From an uncultured Anaeroplasmataceae bacterium (lineage in GTDB: Bacteria; Bacillota_I; Bacilli_A; Acholeplasmatales; Anaeroplasmataceae): a stretch of DNA of 64,000 nucleotides. The notes beneath the pieces are model-generated. The model was not told the origin of the DNA, made no database searches, and worked only from the letters and a program-made list of their open reading frames with translations. Location of the stretch: NCBI GenBank assembly GCA_949840955.1, contig CATKXV010000001.1, positions 62,001-126,000 on the forward strand, read 5' to 3'. The position numbers and the translations under genes were made by a program. Below are positions 44,560 to 52,889 of the stretch, one piece after another; the first letter of the stretch is position 1, and every line of letters begins with the position of its first letter.

Positions 44560-45857
44560 TAGTGACAAAATTTGGTGGTTCATCATTATCATGTGCTACC
44601 CAGTTTGCTAAAGTAAAAAAGATAGTAGAAGCAGATGCAAAAAGGAAAATCGTTGTTGTTTCTGCATTAGGTAAAAGAGATACCTCTGATACAAAAATCA
44701 CAGATTTGTTATATATTTTGCATGCCCATTTGAAATATGGTGTTCCTTATGAGGATATATGGGAAATGATATCCTCTCGATTCTTAAAAATCAAAAGTGA
44801 GCTCAATTTAAGCTATGATATAAAAAGTGATTTAAATAGCTTAGAAAAGGAATTGAACAAGTCAATTCCAGAGGACTATTTGGTATCAAGAGGAGAGTAT
44901 TTGACTGCGAAATTAATGAGTGATTATTTAGGGTATACCTTTGTGGATGCTAAGGATTTAATTAGTTTTCATTATGATGGGAAAATTGATTATGCCTTAA
45001 CAGAAAAAAAGGTTCGACTTGCTTTTTCAGAATATGGAATTATGGTTGTTCCAGGCTTTTATGGAGCCTATCCCAATGGAAGTGTTAAATTGCTTTCAAG
45101 AGGAGGCTCTGATGTTACAGGATCCATTTTAGCCAAATGCTTAAATGTATCCTTATATGAGAATTGGACAGATGTCCCTGGAATTTTGGCCGCAGATCCA
45201 AGGATCATTGAAAATCCTAAGGCAATTAAGGAAATAACGTATGAGGAGCTAAGAGAGTTATCCTATATGGGCGCTAATGTTTTGCATGAGGAAACGGTGT
45301 TCCCTGTACAAAGCTTAAATATTCCTATTAATTTGAAAAATACAAATGATCCTGAGCATCCAGGAACATTGATTAAAAATGTTTGTGATGACAAGGTTGA
45401 TTTGGTTACAGGTTTGGCTGGAAAAAAATCCTTTGTGTCCTTTAATATTTCAAAAAATCATATGTCAAATGAGGTGGGTTTTTTAAGAAAGGCTTTAACA
45501 ATTTTTGAAAAATACCAGGTTTCAGTGGAGCATATTCCTTCTGGAATAGATACATTTTCTGTTGTTGTTCCCTATTCTGAAATTGAAAAATCCCAATACG
45601 AAATTATTACAGAATTGAAAAACACCCTAGAAGCAGAAGTATCCTTAGATGATGATATTGCGCTTTTAGCAATTGTAGGAAGAAATATGGCAGGAAAAAA
45701 AGGCTTGTGTGGTTTGATTTTTCAAACCTTAGGAGAGGAAAAAGTGAATGTAAAGCTTTTAGCTCAGGGACCATCTGAATTAAATATCATTATTGGTGTT
45801 TCTCAAAAGGATTATGAAATAGCCTTAAAGTCCTTATATCAGAAATTATTAGCTTAA
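44553..45857 (+). CDS. lysC: Aspartokinase
   Basis: Phosphorylates aspartate, the entry to the aspartate amino-acid family. The protein has 434 residues. The kinase domain starts TKFGGSSL and has VSRGEYLTAKLM and LLSRGGSDVTGS; two ACT regulatory domains occupy about residues 300-434, so feedback control by an amino acid is expected. It is coupled to asd by overlap. The aptamer at 39566 lies before lysA, not before this gene. Confidence 0.95.
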   Translation: MLVVTKFGGSSLSCATQFAKVKKIVEADAKRKIVVVSALGKRDTSDTKITDLLYILHAHLKYGVPYEDIWEMISSRFLKIKSELNLSYDIKSDLNSLEKELNKSIPEDYLVSRGEYLTAKLMSDYLGYTFVDAKDLISFHYDGKIDYALTEKKVRLAFSEYGIMVVPGFYGAYPNGSVKLLSRGGSDVTGSILAKCLNVSLYENWTDVPGILAADPRIIENPKAIKEITYEELRELSYMGANVLHEETVFPVQSLNIPINLKNTNDPEHPGTLIKNVCDDKVDLVTGLAGKKSFVSFNISKNHMSNEVGFLRKALTIFEKYQVSVEHIPSGIDTFSVVVPYSEIEKSQYEIITELKNTLEAEVSLDDDIALLAIVGRNMAGKKGLCGLIFQTLGEEKVNVKLLAQGPSELNIIIGVSQKDYEIALKSLYQKLLA

Positions 45858-45935
45858 GGTATCTTATAAGGGTTTAAGGTAAGTAAGAAAATGTATATCT
45901 ATGTTATGCTTAAACAAATGAAGAGAAAATACCTC

Positions 45936-46015
45936 ATATCCAATCTGGCTATGGATATTTTAGCTACTGCGTAGATGCATATAAATTAAAGCTGTTTTCT
46001 GTTGAATTCAGCTTT
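45936..46015 (+). terminator. Structured 3' region and terminator of lysC
   Basis: Three hairpins in a row: ATATCCA/TGGATAT (45936-45942 with 45952-45958), CTAC/GTAG (45964-45967 with 45971-45974) and AAAGCTG/CAGCTTT (45988-45994 with 46009-46015), the last followed by a T-run and serving as the terminator. The first two are unexplained. Confidence 0.7.
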
Positions 46016-46035
46016 TTTTATTTAGCTTAAATCGA

Positions 46036-46077
46036 AAAAAACAGACAATGCTTTTTTAAAGATCATTGTCTGCTTTT
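46036..46077. terminator. Bidirectional terminator, mainly for the leftward uronyl hydrolase gene
   Basis: Perfect 9-bp stem CAGACAATG/CATTGTCTG (46042-46050 with 46064-46072) with T-runs on both strands. A further stem AAGGAGATC/GATCTCCTT lies at 46086-46094 with 46105-46113, without a T-run. Confidence 0.82.
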
Positions 46078-46142
46078 TAGAAGAGAAGGAGATCAAAGGA
46101 CAGAGATCTCCTTAAGAAAAAAATGATTTATACATAAATTAA

Positions 46143-47327
46143 CTAAAATTTATCTAAATGAAGCAATTCAGCAAATGCCATAAGGAATGGACCAATGGCC
46201 TTCCCATCATCACATACAACCTTACGCTCTACATACATTTCGTAAGTTCCTGCATATTCATCCGTTTTAGAGGCTGTTAATCCAGCACCAATACAAATGC
46301 CACCTAAGGAAAGATGTCCCTCCTCATTTCTTTTAAAGTAAGTATCACAGGTACCATAGAAGATGCTTTCCCCTATTTTGGCATAGGCCTTATCTAATAC
46401 ACCCAAGCGCACAGATTTTAAAATCGTATAGGCAATCATTAAAGTACCAGAGGTTTCAACATAATTTCCTTTTTTATTAGGCTCATCAACGACCTGCCAA
46501 AACATATTCGTTGCTTTATCTATATATTTTAGCAATCCATCAATGGTTGTTTGAATTAATTTTGCGATTCTTTCTCTTAAAACAGCATCCTCAATGATTT
46601 CATAGCAATCAATTAATGCCATCTCATACCAGCCGCAGGCTCTTAACCATACAACCTTAGAATGTCCATTTTTTGGATTAGCCCATATCATACGTTCCTT
46701 TGGGTCACGATAATTTCCATCATATCCATGAACCATTAAGCCTCTAGCTTCCTCCCAGGTCAAGTTGAAGCAATTTTCTAATTGAAATACTACATCATTA
46801 AAAGCTTCACAATGATTAAATTCCTTTTCCCATTGAGCATAAAAAGGTTGAATCATATATAATCCATCTAGCCAAATTTGATTTGGATATTTATCCTTAT
46901 GCCAAAAGTTGCCATCGACTCTAGGAAGACTAGTAACCTGATTATGCATATAATGAATTGCTTTCAAATACTTTTCCTCTTTTGTCTTATGATATAAAAG
47001 GAAAAGAACCTTAGCCTCATTACATGGGTCAGAATCACGTCCAGTAGTAGTATACTGATTGTAGTTATTATAATAGAAGAGCTGTATCCTTCCATCTTCA
47101 GGAACAATTGGATCAATATAATTTTTAATATATTCAAAGATCCTTTCATCTCTTGTCTGAAGATAAAGAGTAGTAAGACCTACCATCATACAGCCGTCAA
47201 TGTATGTCCATCCTGATTTTTTAAGTCCAATTAGGACCTCTTTATTCCAAAGAGGCTTTTCTAAAGTAGAATTTTTTAAAAGATATTCTAAATAAGAATA
47301 AACCTCAGCTGCAAGCTCTTTACGCAT
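46143..47327 (-). CDS. Unsaturated uronyl hydrolase, GH105 (or GH88) type
   Basis: Removes the unsaturated uronic acid left at the non-reducing end by polysaccharide lyases, through hydration of the double bond. The protein has 394 residues with an (alpha/alpha)6-barrel pattern. Family motifs include the IWLDGLYMIQPFYAQW segment and KVVWLRACGWYEMAL; no signal peptide, so it acts in the cytoplasm on imported disaccharides. The start at 47327 follows GGGGTGATT on the minus strand; the longer open frame upstream crosses the promoter. GH105 is preferred over GH88 from motif style only. It diverges from the lyase/transporter operon. Confidence 0.82.
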   Translation of the reverse strand: MRKELAAEVYSYLEYLLKNSTLEKPLWNKEVLIGLKKSGWTYIDGCMMVGLTTLYLQTRDERIFEYIKNYIDPIVPEDGRIQLFYYNNYNQYTTTGRDSDPCNEAKVLFLLYHKTKEEKYLKAIHYMHNQVTSLPRVDGNFWHKDKYPNQIWLDGLYMIQPFYAQWEKEFNHCEAFNDVVFQLENCFNLTWEEARGLMVHGYDGNYRDPKERMIWANPKNGHSKVVWLRACGWYEMALIDCYEIIEDAVLRERIAKLIQTTIDGLLKYIDKATNMFWQVVDEPNKKGNYVETSGTLMIAYTILKSVRLGVLDKAYAKIGESIFYGTCDTYFKRNEEGHLSLGGICIGAGLTASKTDEYAGTYEMYVERKVVCDDGKAIGPFLMAFAELLHLDKF

Positions 47328-47349
47328 ACGAATCACCCCTTTTAATTTG

Positions 47350-47377
47350 ATTATATCACAAATGAAAAACTTGTCAA
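47350..47377 (-). promoter_or_regulatory. Consensus sigma-A promoter for the uronyl hydrolase
   Basis: Reading leftward, perfect TTGACA (47377-47372), 16 bases and perfect TATAAT (47355-47350), just before the hydrolase ribosome-binding site. Confidence 0.88.
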
Positions 47378-47491
47378 CATATAATTCGAAATAATGATTA
47401 TGATACGGATATACGAACAAAAGAAAGACTCGATGATGTAAAGCATACATCCTAAGAAAAATCAATAGGCAAGGAAAATAAAAAAATTTAC

Positions 47492-47520
47492 TTGACAATA
47501 GCATTTTTAAATTGTACAAT
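47492..47520 (+). promoter_or_regulatory. Sigma-A promoter for the polysaccharide-utilisation operon
   Basis: TTGACA (47492-47497), 17 bases and TACAAT (47515-47520). The predicted leader to the first start codon is about 145 bases. An inverted repeat TTTCA-N9-TGAAA lies downstream at 47548-47566 and could be an operator for the IclR-type regulator at 62443. Confidence 0.88.
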
Positions 47521-47569
47521 AGACTTGATGGAAGCGCTATTATGTGTTTTCATATATTATTTGAAATGT

Positions 47570-47631
47570 TTTTTGAATTTAATTCGCAAATACGGAATGA
47601 TTTGCGATTCATTTTCACTTAAATTCAAAAA
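47570..47631 (+). promoter_or_regulatory. Nested inverted repeats in the operon leader
   Basis: A perfect 12-bp outer stem (47570-47581 with 47620-47631) encloses a perfect 8-bp inner stem TCGCAAAT/ATTTGCGA (47584-47591 with 47600-47607). No T-run follows, so it is not a simple terminator. It may be an RNA control element, a stabiliser or a DNA operator pair. This is the main content of the 342-base gap 47328-47669 beside the two promoters. Confidence 0.6.
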
Positions 47632-47669
47632 CTTAGTTCGAATATATGAATTTTTAGGAGGATGATAGA

Positions 47670-48308
47670 TTGAACAATCTAAAAAAAGTAGATTTGATAT
47701 TTTTTACCATTCTCTCTATAGTAGCAGAAGTAATTACTGCGATTAGCTTTGCAAATTTAAATTCTGGTTTTTACTTTAGCTTTGCAATCATGATTTATAT
47801 TATATTTTCTATACGTTGGGGATGGATAGCAATTATATCACTGATTTTCTCTGGACTGCCCCTTATATTTTTGCAGCCAATTGGAAATGCATTGTCAATT
47901 GAGGTATGGAAAGGGATTCTGTATTACATGATTGCTAATGCCACTGCGGTTATCCCAATACTTATATATGGAAATAAAAATAGAAATTGTATTGTTTCAA
48001 ATCCATTAAGATTAGCTTTATATGTTTTAGTCGTATTTCTATCCATTACGGTTGGAAAGGAAATCGCCTTATTGATTATCAGTCAAGATCCTTTAGGAGG
48101 AATAAAATATTTTATTTCAGAAATATTTATACTAGTGATTACGATTTTAGTATTACTTATTCTCAGTCGTCTTAAAACTAAGCTTGTTTATGATATGAAT
48201 GAGTTTTTAAAAGAAGAGGAATGGGTAAGAACGGATGATTATGTTAAACAAATTGAAGAGAAAGGAGAAAGTGAAACAGATGGAAAAAATTCAAGTGAGA
48301 CAACCTAA
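47670..48308 (+). CDS. Unrecognised multi-pass membrane protein, first gene of the utilisation operon
   Basis: A 212-residue protein with about six hydrophobic helices in residues 8-170 and a charged cytoplasmic C-terminus rich in Glu and Lys. The size and helix spacing recall the substrate-binding (S) subunits of ECF transporters, but I see no diagnostic motif. The TTG start has an excellent AGGAGG at 47656-47661, 8 bases upstream. It overlaps the permease gene behind it and shares the operon promoter, so it probably serves uptake of the same carbohydrate. Confidence 0.6.
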   Translation: MNNLKKVDLIFFTILSIVAEVITAISFANLNSGFYFSFAIMIYIIFSIRWGWIAIISLIFSGLPLIFLQPIGNALSIEVWKGILYYMIANATAVIPILIYGNKNRNCIVSNPLRLALYVLVVFLSITVGKEIALLIISQDPLGGIKYFISEIFILVITILVLLILSRLKTKLVYDMNEFLKEEEWVRTDDYVKQIEEKGESETDGKNSSETT

Positions 48309-49242
48309 GACAAAGAAGATATTAAAGGAAGTTAAAAAAGAATGGATGTTGTATCTTTTACTCATTCCCATTGTAGTGTGGTTTGCTTTATTTGCCTACA
48401 AGCCAATGGCAGGCTTGATTGTAGCTTTTAAAAGATATGATGCTGCTGATGGTATATTTGGAAGTGAATTTAAGGGACTATCCAATTTTGTTAACCTTGT
48501 AACAGGGATTAATAAAGAAAATTTCTGGGGGGCATTTCGTAATACCTTTGTAATTAGTACATATGGATTGGTTTTTGGATTCCCTATTCCGATTATATTG
48601 GCTTTATTATTCAGTGAATTAAGAAGTGAAGGATATAGAAAAATTGTGCAAACAATAACATATTTACCGCACTTTTTATCTGAAGTTACAATTACAGGTA
48701 TTGTAATTATGCTTGTATATTCAGGTGAACGCTCCACAGGAGTAATAGCTCAGCTTCTCTATAATCTTAAAATCATTCCTACCTCTAATAAAATCATTGA
48801 ATCTGCAAATTATTTTAGACCTATGTATATTATTACAGGAATATGGAAGGAAAGTGGATATAACTCCATTGTATATTTTGCAGCAATTATGGGAATATCA
48901 CCTGTGATGTATGAGGCGATCAAGGTTGATGGAGCAAATAAGTGGCAAGAGATTCGTTATGTAACAATTCCAGGCATGGCGCCTACCCTCATTATAATGA
49001 TTATTATGCGTATTGGTAGGATGCTTTCTGTTGGATATGAAAGAGTTCTATTGCTATATCAACCGAATACTTATATTACAGCAGATGTATTGTCAACTTT
49101 TGAACAAAGACTTGGTATGGGTGAAACACCAAACCCTGGATTAGGATCAGCTGTTGGTATTTTTAACTCTGTCATTGGCTTTGCGTTGGTTATGGGTGCT
49201 AATGCAATCAGTAGACAAGTATCAGAAACTTCATTATGGTAA
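48280..49242 (+). CDS. ABC sugar transporter permease, LplB type
   Basis: A 320-residue inner-membrane permease with six helices. The ATPase-contacting EAA loop is visible as EAIKVDGANKWQEIRYVTIP. The N-terminal segment KKEWMLYLLLIPIVVWFALFAYKPM is typical of the LplB/YtcP-associated oligosaccharide permeases of Firmicutes. ATG 48280 has AAAGGAG upstream; GTG at 48271 or an ATG at 48235 are alternatives. It overlaps the preceding membrane gene by 29 bases and pairs with the LplC-type permease. Confidence 0.9.
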   Translation: MEKIQVRQPKTKKILKEVKKEWMLYLLLIPIVVWFALFAYKPMAGLIVAFKRYDAADGIFGSEFKGLSNFVNLVTGINKENFWGAFRNTFVISTYGLVFGFPIPIILALLFSELRSEGYRKIVQTITYLPHFLSEVTITGIVIMLVYSGERSTGVIAQLLYNLKIIPTSNKIIESANYFRPMYIITGIWKESGYNSIVYFAAIMGISPVMYEAIKVDGANKWQEIRYVTIPGMAPTLIIMIIMRIGRMLSVGYERVLLLYQPNTYITADVLSTFEQRLGMGETPNPGLGSAVGIFNSVIGFALVMGANAISRQVSETSLW

Positions 49243-49251
49243 GGTGTTAAT

Positions 49252-50121
49252 ATGAAAATAGAAAGATTAAGTAAAAGTGAAATAATATTTAAAATCTTCG
49301 CATATTTCTTAGTTACTGTATTTGCTTTAATGTGCTTATATCCAATCATATATGCTTTTAGTGTTTCTATTAGTGGAAAGATTGCTTATGAATCTGGTCA
49401 AATATGGCTATTTCCTAAGGATTTAACAATTGAAGCATATCGTATTGTATTATTTGATAAAGGATTTTGGATTTCCTACACAAATACATTATTTTATACC
49501 ATTATTGGTACAGCATGGAGTATGCTTATTTCTCTAACTGGAGCCTATGTACTTTCTAAGGACAAGCTTTTAGGTAAAAGAAAATGGAATTTCTTGCTGG
49601 TATTTACTATGTGGTTTTCAGCAGGAATGATTCCAATGTATCTAAATTACAAGGCATTACATGTAGATAATAAATGGGGAATGGTTATAGCATTTGGTGT
49701 ACAGGCATATAACATTATCTTGCTAAGAAATGCATTTAGTACGGTTCCAAAGGATATAGAAGAGGCGGCAACAATTGATGGTGCTAATGAGATACAAATC
49801 TTCTCAAGGGTGTACATACCAATGTCAGGAGCATCTATTGCAACAGTAACCCTATTCTATGCTATATCTCGTTGGAATGGCTACTATTGGGCAAGAATGC
49901 TTTTGAATGATTCGACAGAAGCACCATTGCAGGTGTATTTAAGAACACTTATTGAAACATATCAGCGATTATATGATGACTCACCAGTTGTGCTAAATTA
50001 TGCAGCAGACAGCTTGGTATATGCAATTATAATTTGCTCTATAATTCCAGTTTTAGTAATTTACCCATACATACAAAAATACTTTGCGCGTGGTGTAAAT
50101 CTAGGCGGAGTTAAGGGATAA
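49252..50121 (+). CDS. ABC sugar transporter permease, LplC/YtcP type
   Basis: A 289-residue permease with six helices, the partner of the LplB-type protein. The EAA loop reads EEAATIDGANEIQIFSRVYIPMSGA. The start (FKIFAYFLVTVFALMCLYPIIYAFSVSIS) and the end (PVLVIYPYIQKYFARGVNLGGVKG) are characteristic of the LplC/YtcP group, which takes up polyuronide oligosaccharides in bacilli. It follows the LplB-type gene by 9 bases. Confidence 0.92.
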   Translation: MKIERLSKSEIIFKIFAYFLVTVFALMCLYPIIYAFSVSISGKIAYESGQIWLFPKDLTIEAYRIVLFDKGFWISYTNTLFYTIIGTAWSMLISLTGAYVLSKDKLLGKRKWNFLLVFTMWFSAGMIPMYLNYKALHVDNKWGMVIAFGVQAYNIILLRNAFSTVPKDIEEAATIDGANEIQIFSRVYIPMSGASIATVTLFYAISRWNGYYWARMLLNDSTEAPLQVYLRTLIETYQRLYDDSPVVLNYAADSLVYAIIICSIIPVLVIYPYIQKYFARGVNLGGVKG

Positions 50122-50180
50122 AATTGGTAACTATATTTGCTAGGACAAATATTTTACATAAAAAAGAAAGGATGAAAACA

Positions 50181-52208
50181 ATGAAAAAAAGAATTTTAGG
50201 TGCGTTATTTTTATCAGCAACTTTAGGCTTAGGATTAGCTTCTTGTGGTGGAAATGACAAGATTCAAATCAAGTTCAACTTGGCTTATGGAAATAACAAT
50301 CAAACAATGACCTATAATCAGTCAACTCCTCTTGAATTGCCTGATGGTACAACAGTTTCCTCAGGACAATTAAAGCCAATGTGGCAAAAGGTTGAGGCTG
50401 ATTTAGGAGCTTCCTTTAAGGATGTTGCAGTACAGGATCAAAAAGCAGCTGAAATGATGAAAACAGCAGCAGCAAATGGCTTTAAGGATGCTGTAATTTA
50501 TGGTGGAAACTCTATAGCTACAACTTTGATGAGCTATGGAGCAGAAGGCAAATTTGTTAGTTTAACAAAACTAATGGATGAGGGTAAATTACCAAATATA
50601 AAGAAATATTTGGATAACAACCCAACAATCAAGGCATCTATTACTGCTTACGATGGTAACATTTATCATATGCCATATATAGCAGAGGTTGGTCAATTTG
50701 CCCGTGGATATACGATGCGTCAAAGCTGGGTAACGAAATTGTTAGATTCAGGAACAGCTTCTTATGATACAGACACAGTGATTGATAAGGCATACGAAGG
50801 CTTTTGGAAGGGTGATTTAGCAAGAACAGGTGCAAATGGTGGTACTGTTACTCCAAAAACTGGTGTTAGTGTTGCTAAAAAAACAAACCAAAACGTAATT
50901 GAATTAATGAATAAGTTAGATAAAATGGATGGAGCTTCCCTAGCAAATTGTTTAAAGCAATATATAAAGGACAATTATGATTATACAAATCCATCTGAAT
51001 TATATTTAGGAGCTAAGGCTGCTTATGATATTGATGAGCTAGTTGCTTTATTCCGTGTAATTAAGGCAAATCCTAAGTATTTAACTGGTGGAAAGGCTAC
51101 TGTAGTTTATCCATATTTTACAAGACAGTCTAGCTATCGTGAAGAAGTATTGAGACTTGGAACTTATTTTGATGGTGTTAAGGTTCATGGTTCTGATTCC
51201 TATACTTCAAGATGGTATATTGATAATGATGGTCAGGTTCAATATACATATTCACAGGAAAAATTCTATGATGTAATTACTTATTTATCTCAATTGGTAA
51301 AAGAAGGTCTATTCTATAACGATTTATTTGATATTACAAATAAGTCAAATCATCGTACTGCTTTATATGGTACAGATACAGGTGAAAAGCCAAGCTATGG
51401 TTTCTTAACTTATGACTTTACAGCTTCAACAACCGCTGACTCATTAAATAATGGAAATGGTAAGGATGTTGTTGGTGTATTACCTCCTGTTTCAAGAGTA
51501 AATGGTGTATGGCAATACTATATGGATAATTCTCGTGTTATTAAGCCAGATGGTTGGGCAATTTCAGCAGCAGCTAAGCAGGCAGAATTAGATAAGGCTT
51601 GTGAAATTTTTGATTATTTCTTTAGCGAGGCTGGTGCAGTTCAACAAAACTATGGTCTAGATTATATGCTTGAGACAACAACTAAATTCCAAGGACCAGA
51701 TGGAAAGGAATATCCTAAATATAATTCTTGGACATTAGAAACTGCGAATGCTCGTGCTAAGGGTGACCTATCTACCTTCTTACGTAACTTTATGGGTTGC
51801 TTGTTACCTGTAGGCTATCAAAAGGAAATTGGTTTTGAATATCAATACACTTCTGAAAATGGATTTGCTGCATGGAAGCTATTACAAGAATCTACAACCA
51901 ATATACCTACATATGAAGGTACAGGTATTAAGGGAGACAATAAGAATTATTATACCTTAACTCCACCTGCATTCTCTTTAACAAAGAGACAAACAGAAAC
52001 TCTTTCAAATGATACAAAAATTGAAGCAGATGATTTTGTACAATTGGTATTTAATGTAATTCTATATAAGTCAGCAGGAAATGCGCCTAAGGATACAAAG
52101 GTATTATCTACTTGGGCTGAATACCAAGCTGAGCTTAAGGATCGTGGAATTGATACGTATATTCAAGTTTATCAGCAAGCATATCAAGCAATGAAGGGTT
52201 CTAAGTAA
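50181..52208 (+). CDS. Large extracellular solute-binding lipoprotein of the ABC transporter
   Basis: A 675-residue lipoprotein that should capture oligosaccharides for the two permeases. The signal peptide (KKRILGALFLSATLGLGLASC) ends in a lipobox cysteine. The mature part has family 1 solute-binding features (AVIYGGNSIATTLMSYGAEGKFVSLTKLMDEGKLPNI, and PDGWAISAAAKQAELDKACEIFDYFFS). It is longer than the roughly 500 residues usual for LplA-type proteins, which suggests long or branched ligands. ATG 50181 follows GAAAGGATG; the longer frame from 50124 has no support. A strong RNA stem-loop follows. Confidence 0.88.
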   Translation: MKKRILGALFLSATLGLGLASCGGNDKIQIKFNLAYGNNNQTMTYNQSTPLELPDGTTVSSGQLKPMWQKVEADLGASFKDVAVQDQKAAEMMKTAAANGFKDAVIYGGNSIATTLMSYGAEGKFVSLTKLMDEGKLPNIKKYLDNNPTIKASITAYDGNIYHMPYIAEVGQFARGYTMRQSWVTKLLDSGTASYDTDTVIDKAYEGFWKGDLARTGANGGTVTPKTGVSVAKKTNQNVIELMNKLDKMDGASLANCLKQYIKDNYDYTNPSELYLGAKAAYDIDELVALFRVIKANPKYLTGGKATVVYPYFTRQSSYREEVLRLGTYFDGVKVHGSDSYTSRWYIDNDGQVQYTYSQEKFYDVITYLSQLVKEGLFYNDLFDITNKSNHRTALYGTDTGEKPSYGFLTYDFTASTTADSLNNGNGKDVVGVLPPVSRVNGVWQYYMDNSRVIKPDGWAISAAAKQAELDKACEIFDYFFSEAGAVQQNYGLDYMLETTTKFQGPDGKEYPKYNSWTLETANARAKGDLSTFLRNFMGCLLPVGYQKEIGFEYQYTSENGFAAWKLLQESTTNIPTYEGTGIKGDNKNYYTLTPPAFSLTKRQTETLSNDTKIEADDFVQLVFNVILYKSAGNAPKDTKVLSTWAEYQAELKDRGIDTYIQVYQQAYQAMKGSK

Positions 52209-52222
52209 ATAAAAAAAGCTTT

Positions 52223-52293
52223 TCAGAGATTATTCTCTGAGGGCTTATAAGATAAATAGCTGGGGATTCCTCTGGGTGTTTATCTTGTAAGCC
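52223..52293 (+). other. Two adjacent stem-loops between the binding-protein gene and downstream genes
   Basis: Stem TCAGAGA/TCTCTGA (52223-52229 with 52234-52240), then a 15-bp stem with one G-U pair (52242-52256 with 52279-52293). Neither is followed by a T-run. They probably stabilise the upstream mRNA, giving more binding protein than the products of later genes. The AAGC before the first stem can also pair with GGCTT of the second, so alternative folds are possible. Confidence 0.6.
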
Positions 52294-52334
52294 ATGAAAT
52301 TTATAAAAATTTATCTGATATAGAAAGGACTGTT

Positions 52335-52889
52335 ATGTTTATGGAAAAAAGATTTAAAATGCAAAGGATAGGCTTCATACTTTATCTATTAATGCTGGTC
52401 ATAGTTGCTATATATTCACTCAGCTTTATGACAAGCTATGAAAATCTTTTTGGATTCTTTTTAAAGGAAAATCAAGGGGTCATAGATTTTCACAAGCATA
52501 TGCTGGCCTATAACGATGTTCTCTTTTGGTTTTCTGTCGTAGGCTGTGTATCTATCCTATTCATGTTTATTTTAGAATTAAGAGCTAAAATCTGTGATTG
52601 GTTTGCCTTAGGCATTATGACAGCATTTGGAGTTGTTAATGTTGCTTCTAGTCTATATGGACTACTCTCACTTCCAAAATTAATGAATGAATATAAAGGT
52701 GTAGATTTTACTCATATGCAGGATGAAGACCAAACACTGATTGGGGTCGTATATAATCTTAAATTTGAAACATTTTATATAGGGTATGTGATTCTTGGAT
52801 TATTGCTAATTGTTACTATAGCCTTTATATCTATTTTATGGGTAAATCGAATACTTTATAAGAAAAGTGAGGTACTAGATCATGAGTGA
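52335..52889 (+). CDS. Unrecognised membrane protein in the utilisation operon (184 residues)
   Basis: About four hydrophobic helices: near residues 11-32, 61-80, 87-110 and 147-172. A moderately long outside loop with acidic residues (HMQDEDQ) lies between the last two. No family recognised. The start follows GAAAGGA. It overlaps the next gene by 8 bases and lies between the solute-binding lipoprotein and the transporter ATPase, so a role tied to the transporter is plausible. Confidence 0.6.
   Translation: MFMEKRFKMQRIGFILYLLMLVIVAIYSLSFMTSYENLFGFFLKENQGVIDFHKHMLAYNDVLFWFSVVGCVSILFMFILELRAKICDWFALGIMTAFGVVNVASSLYGLLSLPKLMNEYKGVDFTHMQDEDQTLIGVVYNLKFETFYIGYVILGLLLIVTIAFISILWVNRILYKKSEVLDHE

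Noticed and set aside
45936-45974. Known riboswitch between lysC and the hydrolase gene
   Set aside because: I could match no consensus, and the next gene lies on the opposite strand, so there is nothing downstream to control.
47328-47519. N-terminal extension of the uronyl hydrolase
   Set aside because: The extra 64 codons cross a perfect TTGACA/TATAAT promoter on the same strand and are unlike the family.
47570-47631. Nested repeats as insertion-sequence ends
   Set aside because: No transposase, no target duplication and only 62 bases between outer ends; an RNA or operator element is simpler.
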